From Anaerolineae bacterium (GTDB taxonomy: Bacteria > Chloroflexota > Anaerolineae > 4572-78 > NAK82), in NCBI GenBank assembly GCA_030597485.1, contig JAUVRU010000150.1:1-6102 (forward strand): 6,102 nucleotides of DNA. Direction: 5' to 3'. Position numbers and translations under genes: made by a program. Every line of letters starts with the position of its first letter. Position 1 is the first letter of the stretch. Of the stretch, positions 1 to 5,907 are shown in pieces. The notes beneath the pieces were generated by a model. It saw only the letters and a program-made list of their open reading frames with translations, was not told the origin of the DNA and did no database searches.

Positions 1-765
1 CTGCGCATCTCGTACCTGGGCTGCAGCATAGATCTTCCCGCCATCCAGAAGAACGTGACGGCCTCTGAAGTCATAGTCACCCTCGGCTTTGCTCTTATAC
101 CAGGCAACACCCCCGTTCTGTTTGTTCGCTGCCCACAGTTTTCCGCCGTCGCCCATGAAGGGCCTCTCCACGAAGTAGATGCGGCCCAGGGCTTCGTCGA
201 CGGTCACCAGCGTTTCCTCGGTGAAGCCCAATTCAAGGTCGATGAAGAACTTCCACAGCTGGTGCCCATCATCCGCGTCGACGGCATACAGCTTGGATGG
301 ATTGGAATCCTCGAAGTAGAAGACGATGCCGTCTTGAGAGACGACCGGTTGAGGTCCATAGGGGTGTTTGCCGCCAAACTCCCATAGCTTTCTGCCAGTG
401 CGGGCATCGTAGGCGGTCAGGAGATTAAGTGTGGAGGCGGGAGAACCGGTTGAGAATAGCTTGCCGTCGTATATGGCAGGGGATTGTGAAATCGAACCAT
501 AGTAACCGTGGCCGCCACATCCGATCCCCCACTTCCGTTTCACCTGTGAGATACTGGAGACACTGATCGTGCTCTCCAGCGGGTTGTAGGCGGTAAAGGA
601 GCTGTCATAGCCGAAGTGCGGCCAGTCCGTGCCGGCACTTGCCTGGACCGACACCGTGGATCCAGCTGGCGCCGGTTCCTGTGCAAGCACCACGGTGCTC
701 GCCAACAGGATCAGCAGCAAAATGCCGAGAATCATTGGCCAACGGAACAGGTTGAAAGGACGCAT
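1..765 (-). CDS. Exported PQQ-like beta-propeller repeat protein, C-terminus outside window
   Basis: The frame is open from an ATG at 765 to the window edge (255 codons, no stop), so the 3' end is missing. An AAGGAG ribosome binding site (773-778) sits 7 nt before the ATG, which fixes this start. Residues 1-28 look like a Sec signal peptide: an Arg near the N-terminus, a hydrophobic core at about 11-27, and likely cleavage after VLA at 28; there is no lipobox cysteine. The mature part opens with a TDWPHFGYD segment (46-54), typical of PQQ-type propellers. Blade motifs follow: LLTAYDARTGRKLWEF (115-130), KLYAVDADDGHQLWKF (158-173), a looser KLWAANKQNGGVAW (209-222), and the start of another at about 238. 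By family it should be an extracytoplasmic PQQ/BamB-like propeller. Whether it binds PQQ or is only structural cannot be told without the rest. It lies 87 bp after the macro-domain gene. Confidence 0.85.
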   Translation of the reverse strand, partial: MRPFNLFRWPMILGILLLILLASTVVLAQEPAPAGSTVSVQASAGTDWPHFGYDSSFTAYNPLESTISVSSISQVKRKWGIGCGGHGYYGSISQSPAIYDGKLFSTGSPASTLNLLTAYDARTGRKLWEFGGKHPYGPQPVVSQDGIVFYFEDSNPSKLYAVDADDGHQLWKFFIDLELGFTEETLVTVDEALGRIYFVERPFMGDGGKLWAANKQNGGVAWYKSKAEGDYDFRGRHVLLDGGKIYAAAQVRDAQ

Positions 766-791
766 CTCTGATCTCCTTTTCTTGGGGTTAC

Positions 792-821
792 ATTCTTGTG
801 CCTGGCACTGCGGTCGTGCAA
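792..821 (-). promoter_or_regulatory. Candidate weak promoter with palindromic spacer, upstream of the propeller gene
   Basis: On the minus strand a TTGCAC box (821-816) is followed after 18 nt by AAGAAT (797-792), which matches the -10 consensus at 4 of 6 positions. The spacer contains the perfect odd-centred palindrome GTGCCTGGCAC (798-808, plus-strand reading), a position where an operator could act. The propeller ATG lies 26 nt below the -10 box. The -35 match is poor (3 of 6), so this is a suggestion that the propeller gene can be transcribed separately from the operon, not a firm call. Confidence 0.22.
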
Positions 822-852
822 AGCGGTTTCGGCCTTTCGACTGGCAGCAATC

Positions 853-1434
853 TTAGCTGTCGGTCGAGACCTCAAGCCGCCGGCGTGCCTCGTCCAGGAA
901 GATGTTGGCCGTCTGCTCATCTATGTTGCACAGATTGACCTCTCGCACCACACCCGCTGGATTTCCGGCCAGGTAGTCGGTGGCCGTGCCTATCATGACT
1001 TGGGCGCACAGCTCCTTGGGGGAGCCGAAGATGCCAGACGAGATGGCAGGTAAGGAGATGCTCCGGATGTCGCCCTCGGCGGCCAGCGCCAGTGCACTGC
1101 GCACAGCGCCAGCCAGCTTCGTCTCTTCGTCGCCACTGCCCCACACCGGCCCGACGGCGTGGATGACGTAGCGGGCGGGCAAGGTGCCGGCACTGGTGAT
1201 CGCAGCGGTACCGGTACGTACCGGGCCGCGCGCCTGCACCCATTCGTCACTCTCGGCCTGGATGACCTGTCCTCCCTGGCGCACAATGGCCCCAGCCACG
1301 CCGCCGCCGTGGGCCAGGCGCTCGTTGGCTGCGTTGACGATGGCATCCACCGGTTCCGCCGTCAGATCGCCCATGACGATGCGGATGACCTGACCGGAGT
1401 CCGTCTGGTGCTCAAACAGAACCTGTCGTGCCAT
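853..1434 (-). CDS. Macro-domain protein (ADP-ribose/O-acetyl-ADP-ribose binding or hydrolysing)
   Basis: The 193-residue protein is a stand-alone macro domain of normal family length. Visible hallmarks are GDLT (22-25) and D30, expected to contact the adenine; AIVNAAN (31-37); the glycine-rich loop HGGGVAGAI (42-50); the AVGPVWGSG segment (93-101); and the phosphate-binding loop SSGIFG (132-137). Macro domains bind ADP-ribose, and many remove ADP-ribose from proteins or deacetylate O-acetyl-ADP-ribose. In the MacroD/YmdB subgroup the glycine loop reads GGVDG with a catalytic Asp. Here it reads GGVAG, closer to the archaeal Af1521 type, so deacetylase activity of the YmdB kind should not be assumed. 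AGGAGA (1441-1446) lies 6 nt before the ATG and supports this start. The gene starts 53 bp after the PIG-L gene in the same direction and is probably in the same operon. It is expected to be cytoplasmic. Confidence 0.9.
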   Translation of the reverse strand: MARQVLFEHQTDSGQVIRIVMGDLTAEPVDAIVNAANERLAHGGGVAGAIVRQGGQVIQAESDEWVQARGPVRTGTAAITSAGTLPARYVIHAVGPVWGSGDEETKLAGAVRSALALAAEGDIRSISLPAISSGIFGSPKELCAQVMIGTATDYLAGNPAGVVREVNLCNIDEQTANIFLDEARRRLEVSTDS

Positions 1435-1474
1435 GTGCCCTCTCCTCTCTGCCGGACTGATGGGGAAGCGAATG

Positions 1475-1503
1475 ACACGCTGAGTCCCTATTCCTCAGCG
1501 TGT
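1475..1503 (-). repeat. Perfect 10-bp stem-loop straddling the PIG-L stop codon
   Basis: The arms 1475-1484 (ACACGCTGAG) and 1494-1503 (CTCAGCGTGT) are perfect reverse complements separated by a 9-nt loop. The TAG stop of the PIG-L gene (1490-1488) falls in the loop, so the first transcribed arm is coding and the second lies in the 53-bp gap before the macro-domain gene. No U-rich run follows the stem in the minus-strand transcript, so it does not look like a classic intrinsic terminator. An RNA-processing, mRNA-stability or partial attenuation role is possible. Confidence 0.6.
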
Positions 1504-2375
1504 TCGAGCCCTTCGAACAGATCCCGGTGAGGGGCGGCGTCTGGGGGAAAAGCTTGCACGAAGCTCTCCCATCGCAGCGCCCGCTGGCCCAGGAATCTGG
1601 GCCACGCGTGGGCGCCTCCACCTTGACTCTGATGGCATCTGCTGGCTTTCTCTTTGATGTCCACGTATTGGCGGACGTCCAGCCGCACGTCGATCTGGCT
1701 GTCGGGCACACCGAAGCGAGTCAGGTCGACGTCGTGGTTTTTTCCGAAACGGCGCGGGTTCTTGCCCGACAGGCGAACGAAGAAGATGACCCACCTGATG
1801 GTGGATCGGGGCATTACCAGGTAGTAGAGACGTGCTGGCTGCCAGGCCATGTAGCCGTCGGCTACCAGGTCTGGGAACGCGTGACCATCTGCCACCAGCT
1901 CCCAGGCGCGACCCACGGCACGGCTGACCTTGACGTGGTCGGGGTGGCTGTAGCCCCCGGTCGGGTCGTGGGTGATGATGACGTGGGGGCGTACCTCTCG
2001 CATAACACGCACCAGGTCACGGGCCACGTCTTCCAGGCCGGCCTGATACAGGCTGGACGGGTGCTGATTGTCGGGGGAACCTTCCATGCCGCTGTCGCGG
2101 TAGCGGTAGCCCAGCGACCACAGGCTGACGCCCAGCGCGCGGCAGGCACACTCCAATTCCAGCTGCCGCAGGTCAGCCAGCGACAGATCCGCATTGGCCT
2201 GGACCGCGTCGGACTCGGTTGAGCCGCCGGCGCCATCGGTCACCGTGCAAACGTGGACCCCCACGCCGGCCCGGGCATACCTGGCCAGCGTGCCTCCGGC
2301 ACCAAAGGACTCGTCGTCAGGATGGGCAAAAATGCCGAGTAACCGGTGTTGTGTCATAGGTGCACCTGGCTCCAT
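1488..2375 (-). CDS. PIG-L/LmbE-family zinc-dependent deacetylase
   Basis: The 295-residue protein carries the family signature FAHPDDE (16-22) and GGYSHPDH (140-147). By comparison with MshB, zinc ligands would be H18, D21 and H147, with D20 as catalytic base and H144 assisting. A YRDSGMEGSPDN segment (92-103) and the C-terminal DIKEKASRCHQSQ helix (239-251) are also typical. The family removes N-acyl groups from GlcNAc-containing substrates, including mycothiol (MshB, Mca) and bacillithiol (BshB) intermediates; which substrate applies here cannot be read from the sequence. The ATG at 2375 overlaps the stop of the dehydrogenase gene by one base (TGATG), a classic translational-coupling arrangement. 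A second ATG at 2357 (codon 7), with AGGTG 5 nt upstream, is a realistic alternative start and gives a more usual distance to AHPDDE. No signal peptide is seen; the protein should be cytoplasmic. Confidence 0.92.
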   Translation of the reverse strand: MEPGAPMTQHRLLGIFAHPDDESFGAGGTLARYARAGVGVHVCTVTDGAGGSTESDAVQANADLSLADLRQLELECACRALGVSLWSLGYRYRDSGMEGSPDNQHPSSLYQAGLEDVARDLVRVMREVRPHVIITHDPTGGYSHPDHVKVSRAVGRAWELVADGHAFPDLVADGYMAWQPARLYYLVMPRSTIRWVIFFVRLSGKNPRRFGKNHDVDLTRFGVPDSQIDVRLDVRQYVDIKEKASRCHQSQGGGAHAWPRFLGQRALRWESFVQAFPPDAAPHRDLFEGLEHAEE

Positions 2376-4270
2376 CAGTCCTGTCCCTGCAGCAGGCGGT
2401 AGAGCGTGCGTCGGGCCAGGATGTCGCCGCTGACGAGACCCAAGACCCGCTTATGCTGTACCACTGGCATGGCAGAGATCTCATGGTACTCGAGCTTGCG
2501 CACCACGTCAAGGATGCTATCATCGGGATCCGCGGAAATCACTTGGCGCGTCATGATTTTGGTCAACGGCAGGTCCTGGGGATGGAGGGTGGCGGAGGCC
2601 TGAGTGATGTCCCGGTCAGTGATGATTCCGACCAGCTCACCCGTCGCCGAGGCGACCGCGAGCAGATCGCTCTTCTCCTCAACCAGCATGCGGGCAGCCT
2701 CACCGGCAGCACGATCCTGGCTGATGACCGGCACCGGCTCCATCACCTCGGCCGCGGTGCGATAGCTCTCGCTGGAAGCGATACGGCCAATGCTGATGCG
2801 CTCGGCTGCTTCACAGGGGAGCAGGTCAGGATCGGCCACCAACAGATCAATCAGCTCCTTCATGTTGCGCTGTATGACCTGGTCGCGTTTCTCCTGGCCT
2901 GCCAGCCGGCGTTGTTCGGCCAGGGTCTCCAAATCGGCCTGGTGTTCCTCCAGCCAGCGATCGACCGCCTCCCGGTCGCCCAGCATCTGTTGTGGTATGC
3001 GCAGATGAGGTGGTGTTTCGATCATGCGCTCCTGCGCGGCATAGATGACGCCCCCAGAATTGACGAGGTAGTCGGTTGCGATGAGCACACCGGCCTGCCA
3101 GTAGACGGCTCGTTCCATGCGGGCGCGGGCAGCTTTGCGGGCCGGATCAGGTGAGTAGGTGTTGGCCCCTTCCACGATCATTGCCCATTTTCCCATTTGG
3201 TCAACCGTCATAGAGGGATTGGTGTCGGCATCCACGTCCAGGTAGTGGGCGATGGGCGCCGCCGGCACGAAACAGAACGCCGACTCGCGCAGCAGATCGT
3301 TGCAGCTGTTGGAGAACTTGACCAGTGGCTGGGGTGTGCGAATGTCTATGAGATGGTCAAGGAAGTAGGGAAAGGTGACCACTCCCTTTTCCTGGCGGAG
3401 TCTGAGCAGTTCTGGGATGGGCAATCCCTCCCGGCTGTAGAGATAGCCGGTCTCGTCGCTGACGCCAACGACGCATGGTCTTTCCATCACATCTTCGTCA
3501 CCCGAAAGCCAGCGGCCTTCGGTCAACATGCGGGCGGCGTGTGCTCCCACCGCGCCGAACCCCTGGATGATGACGGTCAGCTCAGACCGAGGCGGGACCC
3601 GCATCTCAGCGAATTGGGGCAGGGCTTTCAGCCGCTCTATCTCATCCAGCAAGGTATCAATGGCAATTACCACGCCGCCGCCGGCAGCGCCCAGCTCATC
3701 AATGCGGTTGCCTCCCATGTCCACCGGTTTGGAGAGAGCGCAATCAAGGCCGTTTTCGATGGCGATGGTCTTCATATCGGCGTCATCCGTGCCCACGTCT
3801 GGGCCGGGCAGGTAGAGATCCAGGTAGTGATGAATGAGGTGGGCAAAGCCGCGCACCACGGTGACGTGCTTCGTTGGTGACAGATCGCGGGGGGCCACAA
3901 TGCCGCTCTTGCCACCCCCATAGGGCAGATCAGCGGCGGCATTCTTGAGGGTCATGCCTCGGGCCAGGTTGTAGACCGTGGTGGGGGTGATGTCGGATAG
4001 CAAACGAATGCCCCCCATTGAAGGACGCCCCATAGCCAGATTGTCCACCACCAGGTAGCCCCCGATTTCCAGGGAGCTTTCCTCATCCCACATACAGACC
4101 ACCAGCTGTGGCCCCAGGCGGTCTACCTCGATGCCCATGCGGTGGAGCCGCTCCACGTCCAGTGGCCCGAACTCCAGGAAGGCGTGTGGGCCTTCTCTCC
4201 GCAGCCGGTTGCGCCGCGTGCGTTCGGGCAGCACGTCGCGCAGGAATTCGTTCATACGTGCCGGGATCAT
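2375..4270 (-). CDS. Glu/Leu/Phe/Val dehydrogenase-like enzyme fused to a C-terminal CBS-domain pair
   Basis: 631 residues, about 200 longer than ordinary hexameric amino-acid dehydrogenases. Residues about 40-200 form the substrate domain, with SMGGIRLLSD (84-93), MTLKNAAADLPYGGGKSGI (106-124) and PGPDVGTDD (155-163). K109, the catalytic-lysine equivalent K121 and the proton-transfer aspartate D158 are present. Residues about 228-410 form the Rossmann domain (IIQGFGAVG 234-242; VEGAN 366-370; DYLVNSGGV 400-408). A charged helical stretch (about 425-475) leads to two CBS motifs at about 505-556 and 567-622. The family interconverts L-amino acids and 2-oxo acids plus ammonia with NAD(P). The lysine that holds the glutamate side-chain carboxylate is M85 here and the matching serine is A411, so a neutral substrate is more likely than glutamate. 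CBS pairs usually bind adenine nucleotides, suggesting energy-linked control. GAGAGGGA (4277-4284) lies 6 nt before the ATG. The gene sits 37 bp after the unknown 422-residue gene. Confidence 0.92.
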   Translation of the reverse strand: MIPARMNEFLRDVLPERTRRNRLRREGPHAFLEFGPLDVERLHRMGIEVDRLGPQLVVCMWDEESSLEIGGYLVVDNLAMGRPSMGGIRLLSDITPTTVYNLARGMTLKNAAADLPYGGGKSGIVAPRDLSPTKHVTVVRGFAHLIHHYLDLYLPGPDVGTDDADMKTIAIENGLDCALSKPVDMGGNRIDELGAAGGGVVIAIDTLLDEIERLKALPQFAEMRVPPRSELTVIIQGFGAVGAHAARMLTEGRWLSGDEDVMERPCVVGVSDETGYLYSREGLPIPELLRLRQEKGVVTFPYFLDHLIDIRTPQPLVKFSNSCNDLLRESAFCFVPAAPIAHYLDVDADTNPSMTVDQMGKWAMIVEGANTYSPDPARKAARARMERAVYWQAGVLIATDYLVNSGGVIYAAQERMIETPPHLRIPQQMLGDREAVDRWLEEHQADLETLAEQRRLAGQEKRDQVIQRNMKELIDLLVADPDLLPCEAAERISIGRIASSESYRTAAEVMEPVPVISQDRAAGEAARMLVEEKSDLLAVASATGELVGIITDRDITQASATLHPQDLPLTKIMTRQVISADPDDSILDVVRKLEYHEISAMPVVQHKRVLGLVSGDILARRTLYRLLQGQD

Positions 4271-4292
4271 GGTTATTCCCTCTCAGTCCGTT

Positions 4293-4302
4293 GACGGCCG
4301 TC
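4293..4302. repeat. 10-bp perfect palindrome in the 37-bp intergenic gap
   Basis: GACGGCCGTC reads the same on both strands and sits in the short gap between the stop of the 422-residue gene (4308) and the ribosome binding site of the dehydrogenase gene. It has no loop, so it is a weak RNA hairpin at best. It could be a protein-binding or restriction-type site, or chance in GC-rich DNA. Confidence 0.3.
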
Positions 4303-4307
4303 TCTGC

Positions 4308-5576
4308 CTATCGGTGCAGATGGCGGGCGGCCACGAAGGTGAGTCCTCTCTCTGTCAAGGCGCGCGCAGTGCGGTTCAAGGCCTCGTGTTTGTCCAGATA
4401 GTTACGCTGCAGGAAGGGCATATGGCCCGATTCCTCGATCTCGGATTTCTCCCGGAAGTAGTCGAGGATGTCAGAAGGATACTCGCGGGTCTGCTCCACT
4501 TCGGGATCGCCCCCTTCGTGCTTGGCGGCTATGTTGGCCACGTGATCGGCAATCTCGACCAGCTCGTCGCGACGCAGGTATGGTTGGCGCACAATGTGCT
4601 TCCAGGTCTCGGTGATGTGGTGCTCGAAGCGGACTACATCCTCGAATCCCAGCGCCTTGCGCACCTGGGCCGTGATCTCCATAGTCTCGTTGTTGGTGGA
4701 ATTGCTCCAGTTGAAGCCGATGAGGGGGGAGGTGCCGTCGTCTCGGGAGAAGAGCTTGGCGCCGATCAGCGTCCACAGAGCGGCATAGGGGTTATCGTTG
4801 CCCATGTATACTGCTGTCTTGTATTCGTTGTCAACGCCCAACTTTTGGAGGGAGTAGCCCACCAACACGGTGCCGGGCTTGACGTTGAGCACCTGCTTGC
4901 TGCCGTGGGTGGTGTAGTAGTAGAGATACTCGTCAAGCCACTTGAGGGCGTACTCATTCGGTTGACCAATCCCCCCGAAGTAGCCGGTGATGGTCTCGGG
5001 GCCGCCCAGGTGGACGTTTGACCCGTCGGTGCCCTTGGTGTCCAGTGTCTCCACGTAACTGGCGCCGATGATCTGCATGGCGGCGGCCACGGCCAGGATA
5101 TCGCCGTTGTCCTCCGCTTGCTCCTTCATGCGACGGACGCGGATGAAGCGGCCCGGCATCACCTCACCCTTTTCAATGGCCTGCCTGGCCTGGACGATGA
5201 GCCAGGGGAAGTATTGAAAGGCGCTGATCTCCAGAATGACAGCCCATCCCTCATCGAAGGACATCGTGTCGGCCCGGTCGCCCAGCACGCTGCGCTGGAA
5301 GTCGGCGATGGTGATGAACGCGCCCCGATCGCATTGCTCAGTGAGCCATTTCAGGTCATCCAGGTAGGGTGACTTGATGGCCCTCAGTCGGGCCATCAGA
5401 TTGGGAATCTGGCGAGCCTCCTCAGCCTTGCGGTTGATTTCCTCGACGGAGCCGTGTTTCTCGACGACGGCCAGGAAGTCATTGATGGCCTGACATTGGG
5501 GGTCGAGCAGCAACGCATTGATCTCGTCCAGTCGATCCCGGGCGATTGTTAGCTGGGTTCTGAGGTTGTCGTTCAT
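4308..5576 (-). CDS. Uncharacterised 422-residue protein, probable soluble enzyme
   Basis: I do not recognise the family. The reading frame is clearly real: it opens with ATG 6 nt after a near-perfect AAAGGAGG (5583-5590), and composition is that of a normal globular protein. Residues 1-65 are charged and probably helical, possibly a short coiled coil. The middle (about 105-300) alternates predicted helices and strands, with motifs that look like an active site: ETLDTKGTDG (176-185), HLGGPETITGYFGGIG (189-204), KPGTVLVGY (233-241), GNDNPYAALW (259-268) and FNWSNSTNNETME (288-300). Then HHITETWKH (319-327), followed by a charged helical tail. The glycine-, Asn- and His-rich motifs suggest an alpha/beta, perhaps TIM-barrel-like, enzyme. 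There is no signal peptide or membrane segment. It is the first gene of the putative operon, 37 bp before the dehydrogenase-CBS gene, so a shared amino-acid pathway is the best contextual guess. Confidence 0.85.
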   Translation of the reverse strand: MNDNLRTQLTIARDRLDEINALLLDPQCQAINDFLAVVEKHGSVEEINRKAEEARQIPNLMARLRAIKSPYLDDLKWLTEQCDRGAFITIADFQRSVLGDRADTMSFDEGWAVILEISAFQYFPWLIVQARQAIEKGEVMPGRFIRVRRMKEQAEDNGDILAVAAAMQIIGASYVETLDTKGTDGSNVHLGGPETITGYFGGIGQPNEYALKWLDEYLYYYTTHGSKQVLNVKPGTVLVGYSLQKLGVDNEYKTAVYMGNDNPYAALWTLIGAKLFSRDDGTSPLIGFNWSNSTNNETMEITAQVRKALGFEDVVRFEHHITETWKHIVRQPYLRRDELVEIADHVANIAAKHEGGDPEVEQTREYPSDILDYFREKSEIEESGHMPFLQRNYLDKHEALNRTARALTERGLTFVAARHLHR

Positions 5577-5582
5577 TCAGTT

Positions 5583-5590
5583 CCTCCTTT
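5583..5590 (-). promoter_or_regulatory. Near-perfect Shine-Dalgarno site of the 422-residue gene
   Basis: AAAGGAGG on the minus strand ends 6 nt before the ATG at 5576. It is the strongest ribosome binding site in the window and decides the start of this gene. It implies that the first gene of the operon is translated efficiently. Confidence 0.85.
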
Positions 5591-5610
5591 GGGGGAAGCC
5601 AGTACTTTGT

Positions 5611-5700
5611 CGTCTATGATTCGGCGGGTACTTCACTGCTTTGTGGCTGAATTCCCTTGGATTCACTTATCAATCCGCGCTTGACGAAGTACCAAGTACA
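5611..5700. repeat. Nested inverted repeats built on GTACTT in the operon leader region
   Basis: On the plus strand GTACTT occurs at 5612-5617 and 5628-5633, and its complement AAGTAC at 5687-5692 and 5694-5699. The inner pair extends to perfect 8-bp arms, GGTACTTC (5627-5634) and GAAGTACC (5686-5693). Near the shared centre lies a smaller imperfect hairpin, TGAATTCC (5648-5655) and GGATTCA (5659-5665), with one bulged base. The symmetry could be a paired operator for a dimeric regulator or a folded 5' leader. Confidence 0.4.
5666..5695 (-). promoter_or_regulatory. Weak candidate promoter for the operon
   Basis: On the minus strand TTGGTA (5695-5690) and GATAAG (5671-5666) are separated by 18 nt. 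Each matches the housekeeping sigma consensus at 4 of 6 positions. The -35 box overlaps the GTACTT/AAGTAC repeat cluster, as a repressor- or activator-controlled promoter might. It would give a leader of roughly 80 nt. Other weak matches exist in this AT-richer region, so this is only the best of several. Confidence 0.2.
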
Positions 5701-5761
5701 GACAAACAAGTGATACATGATGGACAAACGCAATCGGGATGTCCCAGCAGCGTCGCTTGAA

Positions 5762-5796
5762 CCACTGAACTATTGACTTCGCTGAATCCACTGAAC
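5762..5796. repeat. 9-bp direct repeat CCACTGAAC, two copies
   Basis: CCACTGAAC occurs at 5762-5770 and 5788-5796, 26 bp apart start to start, inside the intergenic region. Two and a half helical turns would put the copies on opposite faces of the DNA. This could be a pair of binding sites, a remnant of a duplication, or chance. Confidence 0.3.
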
Positions 5797-5907
5797 GTCC
5801 AGCCGTTATCAGCCCCTCACTGCCAGGCTCACGCTCCACTCATCGGATGGGACCATTCAGGACCCTGTTGTTTGCACTTGGCAGGCAGACCATGTTCTTG
5901 GCTGGGG

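Larger units (their letters stand above)
5577..5907. other. 331-bp intergenic region before the putative operon
   Basis: Between the GNAT stop and the ATG of the 422-residue gene I find no coding frame with a ribosome binding site, no tRNA or other recognisable RNA, and no intrinsic terminator with a U-tract. It looks less GC-rich than the flanking genes. It holds the nested inverted repeats at 5611-5700, a 9-bp direct repeat at 5762-5796 and a weak promoter candidate. It is the natural location for the operon promoter and its regulatory sites. Confidence 0.7.

Noticed and set aside
1488..1720. Possible frameshift near the C-terminus of the PIG-L protein
   Set aside because: The late segment DIKEKASRCHQSQ followed by an aromatic-rich tail is normal for the family, and the frame runs cleanly to TAG, so no break is needed.
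1500..2222. Plus-strand open frame (240 codons) opposite the PIG-L deacetylase
   Set aside because: It mirrors the deacetylase gene, has no domain, and its product is rich in low-complexity Val/Ala/Gly as expected for a shadow frame.
2360..3154. Plus-strand open frame (264 codons) opposite the CBS part of the dehydrogenase gene
   Set aside because: It is antisense to clear CBS and linker coding sequence, and I see no family motif in its translation.
3197..3880. Plus-strand open frame (227 codons) opposite the dehydrogenase catalytic domain
   Set aside because: It is fully antisense to the conserved Rossmann and substrate-domain coding sequence, with no supporting motif.
4131..5021. Long plus-strand open frame (296 codons) opposite the 422-residue gene
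   Set aside because: It lies antisense to strongly supported coding sequence, has no clear ribosome binding site, and its translation shows no recognisable domain; such frames arise from the codon bias of the real minus-strand genes.
5820..5907. Possible terminator after the GNAT gene, from CTGCCA and TGGCAG arms
   Set aside because: The arms are only 6 bp, about 50 nt apart, and no U-run follows; this is not enough for an intrinsic terminator.
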